30,567 nucleotides of DNA from NCBI GenBank assembly GCA_964362925.1, contig CAYIGA010000006.1:1-30567 (forward strand), written 5' to 3'. Shown here piece by piece: positions 26,736 through 30,567 of the stretch (its first letter is position 1; each line of letters opens with the position of its first letter). The DNA is from JANLIQ01 sp964362925 (lineage in GTDB: Bacteria; Patescibacteriota; UBA1384; 2-12-FULL-50-11). Both the position numbers and the translations under genes were made by a program. Below the pieces are notes generated by a model. It worked only from the letters and a program-made list of their open reading frames with translations, was not told the origin of the DNA and made no database searches.

Positions 26736-29117
26736 TCACTCTGACTTGGTTATTATATTGAGAAGCTCGCCTGGCTTGTAAATAGTCCGGACGATTGAGC
26801 GATTAGCCAGTTTTTGAGCAAATTCAGGCCTGATTTTAACCATTTCTAACAACCCCTTCTCGTCCAGCTCGGTATCGCGCTCAATTTCACCGACAAATTT
26901 TTGGTCAATTAAGATTTTGATCTTTTCGGTCGCCACCGAGGCGCCAAAAAAATTCGGCCAGTCAGCTTTAAAAATAGAATCTTTATGACCAAGAATAGAC
27001 CAAATTTCTTCGGCTAGAAACGGAAAGGCGGGTGAGAGAGTGATGATAAACCGCTCTATCACCAACCGATTGATCTGATCGTTTTTGGCCAGAGCGTTAG
27101 TTAAAATCATCGCTTCGCTAAGGACGGTATTGAGTCGAAAATCTTTTATCATTGGCGAGATTCGGTTCAAATATATGTCAAAGAAACTTTCTTGATCAGG
27201 GGAGGATTTTGAATCAATCTTTTTACTAAGCAAAAATACTTTAATCAGAAATCGGTGGATACCGTTAATCCCGCGGGGATTCCAGTTGAGTGAGTTCTCC
27301 ATCGGACCTAAAAATAATTCGTAACCGCGCAGAGCGTCGGTGCCGTAATGTTCAACTAACGGGTCAGGCGAGACAACATTGTCTTTGGACTTAGACATTT
27401 TGATCCCGCCAAAATTTATCATCCCGATGTTAAATAATTTCTGGAACGGCTCGGCGCTGTCGTTGGTTAGATATTTATACTTAATTAAAAACCGGTAAAC
27501 AAAGCGGGAGTAGAGTAAGTGTAAAATCGCGTGCTCGATGCCGCCGATATATAAATTGACCGGTAGCCATTTATTAACAATTTTGACGTCAAAGGCTTGG
27601 GTCAGGTCATTTGGCGATAAAAACCTTAAATAATACCAGGACGAATCGACAAAAGTGTCGAGTGTGTCGGTTTCAAGGCGCCAAAGCTCCCCGTATAGCT
27701 TTTCGGCCCGATTTTGGTATTCTTTTGAGAGCTTAATTGGGCTTTCGCCGCCGGGCTGAAAATCAACATCAGTCGGCAATAAAATCGGCAAGTGCTCTTC
27801 CTTGACCGCGTGAGCGACTCCCGCGGGATCATAAACAATCGGAATCGGCGTACCCCAATAGCGTTGGCGCGATACCAACCAATCACGCAATCGATAACTA
27901 ATCGCCTTACCACCGAGTCCTCTTCGTTCTAAATCAGCGCTAATTTTTCCAGCCGCTTCAACACTAGTCAGCCCGTCGTAAATGCCGGAATTAATCATTT
28001 TTCCTTGGCCAATAAAGGGTAATTTGTCGGTCTCAATTATCTTGGTAATCGGGATGTTGTGGGCGCGAGCAAAATTATAATCGCGCTGGTCGTGCGCCGG
28101 CACCAGCATGACGGCCCCAGTGCCGTAATTCGCTAAGACATAATCGGCAATCCAAATTGGTAATTGCTTCCTTGTCAGGGGATGAAGAGCGTAGCCGCCT
28201 GTGAAGACACCGGTTTCTGAAACAGCGTCGTTTTTCTGTCTATCGACATCGCTTTTTTCTTTCGATTTTTCGATATAGCTTAAAACGCTGTTTTTATTCT
28301 CGGCGGTAACGATCGATAAAATATCTGGATGTTCTGGAGCTAGCACCAAAGCCGTTACACCAAACAGGGTGTCAACCCGAGTGGTAAAGACTGGGAGTGA
28401 TATTTTGTCGGCATGAAAAATCACCTTAGCGCCGTCCGATCGACCGATCCAATTTTTCTGGAGGGATTTGACGTTTTCCGGCCAATCAAGAGTCTCTAAA
28501 CCAACTAATAACTCTTCGGCGAAGTCGGTGATTTTTAAGTACCATTGCGACAACTGCTTTTTTGTCACGATCGAATCACATCTCTCGCAAGCACCGTTGA
28601 CTACCTGTTCGTTGGCCAAAACAGTTTTGTCCTTCGGGCACCAGTTGACCCAGGCGGCCCGCTTCTCGGCTAGGCCGTGTTTAAAAAACTGGAGGAATAG
28701 CCATTGTGTCCAGCGATAATAATTTGGGCCAGAAGTATTGATGACTTTGGACCAGTCGTACATGGCCCCAATGGCTTTTAATTGATCGCTAAAACCCACA
28801 ACCGCCTCATCGGTAAAAACCTTAGGGTGGGTTTTTTTCTTGATAGCGGCATTTTCGGCTGGCAGGCCAAAGGCGTCAAAGCCGATTGGGTGGAAGACGG
28901 TTTTACCTTGTAAGCGATAGTAACGAGCGAAGTAATCGCTCAAAACATAGCCTCTCCAGTGACCAACGTGCAAGCCGTCACCGGAAGGATAGGGGAACAT
29001 ATCGAGACAATAAAAATTATTGTCCGATTGATCAGGGCGAACTTCGTCCAATTTCTGATCCTGCCAATTTTTACGCCATTTTTTCTCGATTTTTTGGTGG
29101 TCGTAGCTAAAATTCAT
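26736..29117 (-). CDS. leuS: Leucyl-tRNA synthetase
   Basis: A 793-aa class Ia synthetase. MFPYPSGDGLHVGHWRGY (40-57) has the HIGH-type motif HVGH. KMSKSKDN lies near residue 575. The editing CP1 domain lies between (TTRVDTLFGVTALVLAPEHP; AHDQRDYNFA). A zinc-like knuckle CPKDK...CERC lies at about 160-180. The C-terminal anticodon domain is complete but compact. It has its own promoter. Confidence 0.97.
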   Translation of the reverse strand: MNFSYDHQKIEKKWRKNWQDQKLDEVRPDQSDNNFYCLDMFPYPSGDGLHVGHWRGYVLSDYFARYYRLQGKTVFHPIGFDAFGLPAENAAIKKKTHPKVFTDEAVVGFSDQLKAIGAMYDWSKVINTSGPNYYRWTQWLFLQFFKHGLAEKRAAWVNWCPKDKTVLANEQVVNGACERCDSIVTKKQLSQWYLKITDFAEELLVGLETLDWPENVKSLQKNWIGRSDGAKVIFHADKISLPVFTTRVDTLFGVTALVLAPEHPDILSIVTAENKNSVLSYIEKSKEKSDVDRQKNDAVSETGVFTGGYALHPLTRKQLPIWIADYVLANYGTGAVMLVPAHDQRDYNFARAHNIPITKIIETDKLPFIGQGKMINSGIYDGLTSVEAAGKISADLERRGLGGKAISYRLRDWLVSRQRYWGTPIPIVYDPAGVAHAVKEEHLPILLPTDVDFQPGGESPIKLSKEYQNRAEKLYGELWRLETDTLDTFVDSSWYYLRFLSPNDLTQAFDVKIVNKWLPVNLYIGGIEHAILHLLYSRFVYRFLIKYKYLTNDSAEPFQKLFNIGMINFGGIKMSKSKDNVVSPDPLVEHYGTDALRGYELFLGPMENSLNWNPRGINGIHRFLIKVFLLSKKIDSKSSPDQESFFDIYLNRISPMIKDFRLNTVLSEAMILTNALAKNDQINRLVIERFIITLSPAFPFLAEEIWSILGHKDSIFKADWPNFFGASVATEKIKILIDQKFVGEIERDTELDEKGLLEMVKIRPEFAQKLANRSIVRTIYKPGELLNIITKSE

Positions 29118-29124
29118 CTGATCA

Positions 29125-29153
29125 ATTATAGCCGTTAGTTGTTTCCAAAAAAA
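29125..29153 (-). promoter_or_regulatory. Promoter for leuS, probably leaderless
   Basis: On the minus strand a perfect -10 TATAAT ends 7 nt before the leuS ATG, so transcription would begin at or near the A of the start codon. The -35 at 17 nt is only TTTTTT. No Shine-Dalgarno is visible. Confidence 0.5.
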
Positions 29154-29161
29154 GCCGTCAC

Positions 29162-29192
29162 TTGCAATAGTTTTCTTTTAGCGCAATATAAA
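29162..29192 (+). promoter_or_regulatory. Possible promoter for the DUF378 gene
   Basis: TTGCAA (29162-29167) and TATAAA (29187-29192) with a long 19-nt spacer. A strong Shine-Dalgarno (GGGGAGGAGGTGA, 29204-29216) precedes ATG 29223. It is divergent from leuS. Confidence 0.35.
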
Positions 29193-29222
29193 GATAATAA
29201 ATTAGGGGAGGAGGTGAGATAG

Positions 29223-29444
29223 ATGAAATTGTCTGGTATGGATTGGGTAGTTTGGATACTGCTTTTCGTTGGCGGCCTCAACTGGGGTTTAGTTGGCGCG
29301 TTCGACTATAACTTAGTCGACAGTATTTTTGGCGTTGACTCCGTCTTAAGAAAGCTTGTCTATATTTTAGTCGGTTTGGCGGCACTTTGGAGCCTTTTCT
29401 CAATGTTTATGAAAGGTAACAAAGACGGCGGAAGCGGAATGTAA
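29223..29444 (+). CDS. DUF378 family small membrane protein
   Basis: A 73-aa protein with two membrane helices (about 7-29 and 42-62). The family signature GGLNWGLVGAFDYNLVDSIF and the second helix LVYILVGLAALWSLF match DUF378. The function is unknown. It is a monocistronic unit with its own Shine-Dalgarno and a terminator-like hairpin after it. Confidence 0.88.
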   Translation: MKLSGMDWVVWILLFVGGLNWGLVGAFDYNLVDSIFGVDSVLRKLVYILVGLAALWSLFSMFMKGNKDGGSGM

Positions 29445-29471
29445 GGTTAATAGATTTAGATTTAGTTTGTC

Positions 29472-29506
29472 ACACAAGCATCGCTACTTAGGCGGTGTTT
29501 GTGTTT
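29472..29506 (+). terminator. Terminator hairpin after the DUF378 gene
   Basis: ACACAAGCATCGC (29472-29484) pairs with GCGGTGTTTGTGT (29492-29504) over 13 bp including two G-T pairs, with a 7-nt loop. It is followed only by a short T run, so efficiency is uncertain. Confidence 0.6.
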
Positions 29507-29519
29507 AAAAGGACAGGTT

Positions 29520-29660
29520 ATTCTTCGCCGGAACACCACTTTGGCAAGGCGTGGATGTCGCCAAAGAACCCGCTCCTTCGTAGTCGGAGCCCTCATCGAA
29601 GGCGGCGCGGCAGACCGAAGAAGAAGTTACGACGGGCCAAAGCCTGTGGAGCTTCATATT
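29520..29660 (+). repeat. R2 repeat element, long form
   Basis: It shares its first 20 bases and its last ~27 bases with the short R2 at 2550-2593, with about 90 extra bases between. Internal inverted repeats: CTTTGGC/GCCAAAG (29539-29545 and 29560-29566), GCTCC/GGAGC (29572-29590) and ACGGGC/GCCTGT (29632-29647). A 62-codon ORF (29495-29683) reads through it and begins its R2 part with SSPEHH, the same frame as SSPEYH in the 2468-2638 ORF; it is very Arg/Lys-rich and has no RBS, so I do not call it a gene. The 29661-29777 stretch shows nothing further. Confidence 0.65.
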
Positions 29661-29777
29661 CCTTCCTTATTAATAATATTTAATCCTCCCTCCGACCGAA
29701 CGCTCCCTAGAAGTGGTCCCCTAAGGCAATGAGCTAACCTTAACCAGAAACAATTTCTTTTGTCAAATATTACAATT

Positions 29778-29801
29778 GGGCGAGGCCTAACGACCTCGCC
29801 C
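29778..29801 (-). terminator. Hairpin at the end of the small membrane protein gene
   Basis: GGGCGAGG and CCTCGCCC form a perfect 8-bp stem around an 8-nt loop that includes the stop codon of the minus-strand gene. There is no clear T-run, so it may be a weak or factor-dependent terminator. Confidence 0.45.
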
Positions 29802-30035
29802 GTGGCGATTTGGGTTGGTGAACTTTCGTTCATCCCAAGCGAACAGTCCCAGTAAAAGCAGGCCGATAACGATTGCCAGATAGTTGGTCGTCGTTCGGAC
29901 CCACGGTTCCACTTGGCCGCCGAGCAGGTTGATAACCCAAAGAATCGCCCAGACAACCAGCCATGAGCTTCCGACAAGCATGATCGTCCCAAAAATGGCC
30001 ATCCAGTAATTCGGTTGCCTGGTTTGATCTTTCAT
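29787..30035 (-). CDS. Small membrane protein, unknown function
   Basis: An 82-aa protein with two membrane helices (about 11-38 and 51-67) and a basic C-terminal end (NRHGRGR). A good Shine-Dalgarno (GGAGGGG) precedes the ATG by about 5 nt. A TTGACA lies on the minus strand at 30095-30090, but no convincing -10 follows it. No family is recognised. Confidence 0.65.
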   Translation of the reverse strand: MKDQTRQPNYWMAIFGTIMLVGSSWLVVWAILWVINLLGGQVEPWVRTTTNYLAIVIGLLLLGLFAWDERKFTNPNRHGRGR

Positions 30036-30048
30036 CGCGCCCCTCCAA

Positions 30049-30567
30049 AAGAGCGAGTTCTGACTTCAGTCTGACAGAGTTCTAGGAGTTGTCAACAATC
30101 ATCAGAATTATTCCTTTGTAACAACTCACAATCCCCTCTAGAAATATCTGGAAATTTTCCGCTGACTTATCTGGAATCTCGATACGCCGGTAACTCTCTC
30201 CCTATACCTCATCAAATTATTGCCTTCATGCCAATGTCCGGCCAGTAAAAATCCATTCGTTCGCTCTCAATGATGTTGAAATATAGCCATTCCGGCAAAC
30301 TAGTTTCCAAACAAAATATGAAAATTTGGCAAACAAAAAGGGAGTTCCCTGTCGTTGCCCGCCCGAGCGTAAAAGTTTTTCAAAATTCAGCGTTCGGATT
30401 TTCGCTAAAAAAAGTTCGGATTTCGTTCAGGGTATGGAGCCAACATATTTGATACACAAATCCTAGAAGCGAAATCTTAAATGACGCGCCCCGCCGCTAT
30501 TTTTCTGGGGCAAAGGAGGCGGTGCGACAGACTCGCGAGTGCGGAGGAGCGATGTCCGGGGAGGAAT
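30049..30567. other. Region without a supportable gene; possible diverged R2 copy at the right edge
   Basis: No RNA gene or convincing CDS is visible. A 60-codon ORF (30270-30452) has no RBS and no recognisable protein character. At the right edge, the reverse strand (30567 to 30555) reads ATTCCTCCCCGGA, close to ATTCTTCGCCGGA of R2, and in frame gives SSPD like SSPE of R2. GGAGGAGCGATG (30543-30554) could also be the start of a plus-strand gene beyond the window. Confidence 0.35.

Noticed and set aside
29495..29683. 62-aa Arg/Lys-rich protein after the DUF378 gene
   Set aside because: It starts inside a terminator hairpin, has no RBS and consists mainly of the R2 repeat.
29654..29992. 112-aa protein on the minus strand
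   Set aside because: It overlaps the better-supported 82-aa membrane protein in another frame and has no RBS.
30270..30452. 60-aa ORF near the right end
   Set aside because: No RBS, no hydrophobic pattern or motif, and it sits in AT-rich DNA where such ORFs arise by chance.
1..30567. tRNA or rRNA genes
   Set aside because: I found no cloverleaf with a GTTCGA-type T loop and CCA-compatible acceptor, and no rRNA conserved segments.
1..30567. Alternative genetic code (UGA read as glycine or tryptophan)
   Set aside because: TGA is the normal stop of many genes here (rplC, rplD, rplV, rplN, secY, map), and no conserved glycine or tryptophan is encoded by TGA.

Overview
The window looks like part of the genome of a Candidate Phyla Radiation (Patescibacteria) bacterium. 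The S10, spc and alpha ribosomal clusters are fused into one long co-directional block. No L30 gene (rpmD) lies between rpsE and rplO. Several universal proteins are pared down: S4 lacks its N-terminal part, RNA polymerase alpha lacks its C-terminal domain, PheS lacks its N-terminal coiled coil, AspRS lacks the GAD insertion, and PheT lacks the tRNA-binding OB domain. TGA is used as a normal stop, so this is not a lineage that reads UGA as glycine. I cannot name the phylum more narrowly.

Layout. 1-765: a short tandem array of a 48-bp repeat (R1), then a candidate structured RNA on the minus strand with a clear terminator, then the operon leader. 766-12365: rplC-rplD-rplW-rplB-rpsS-rplV-rpsC-rplP-rpmC-rpsQ-rplN-rplX-rplE-[assembly gap, partial rpsN copies]-rpsN-rpsH-rplF-rplR-rpsE-rplO-secY and a LysM protein. 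12358-18226: adk, map, infA, rpmJ, rpsM, rpsK, rpsD, rpoA, rplQ, rplM, rpsI and a Nudix hydrolase. 18283-25044: a DEDDy exonuclease, rbfA, a membrane protein, pheS, pheT, aspS, a D,D-carboxypeptidase and a membrane protein with MscS-type TM helices. 25187-29117, minus strand: leuS, rpmF, nusB, rnc. 29223-30567: a DUF378 protein, a second repeat element (R2), a small membrane protein, and a tail with no clear gene.

Two unusual things stand out. First, almost every spacer longer than about 12 nt inside an operon is crossed by a small unannotated ORF whose stop codon overlaps or sits next to the start codon of the next gene (ATGA, TAATG, TGATG). I traced 14 such bridging ORFs, on both strands. 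The long spacers that have a recognisable promoter lack one. This suggests continuous translation and termination-reinitiation coupling along the polycistron. Second, R1, a two-hairpin, 48-bp (16-codon) element, occurs between genes and also inside genes. Three copies sit in frame inside pheT, and one sits in a bridging ORF between rplW and rplB, always read in the same frame (SERYNRELYEVYPTD-like). This resembles the Rickettsia palindromic elements in behaviour, but I do not recognise the sequence.

The genes together form the core of translation (ribosomal proteins, IF-1, RbfA, MetAP, tRNA synthetases), transcription (rpoA, nusB), RNA processing (rnc) and protein export (secY), plus a small cell-envelope set.
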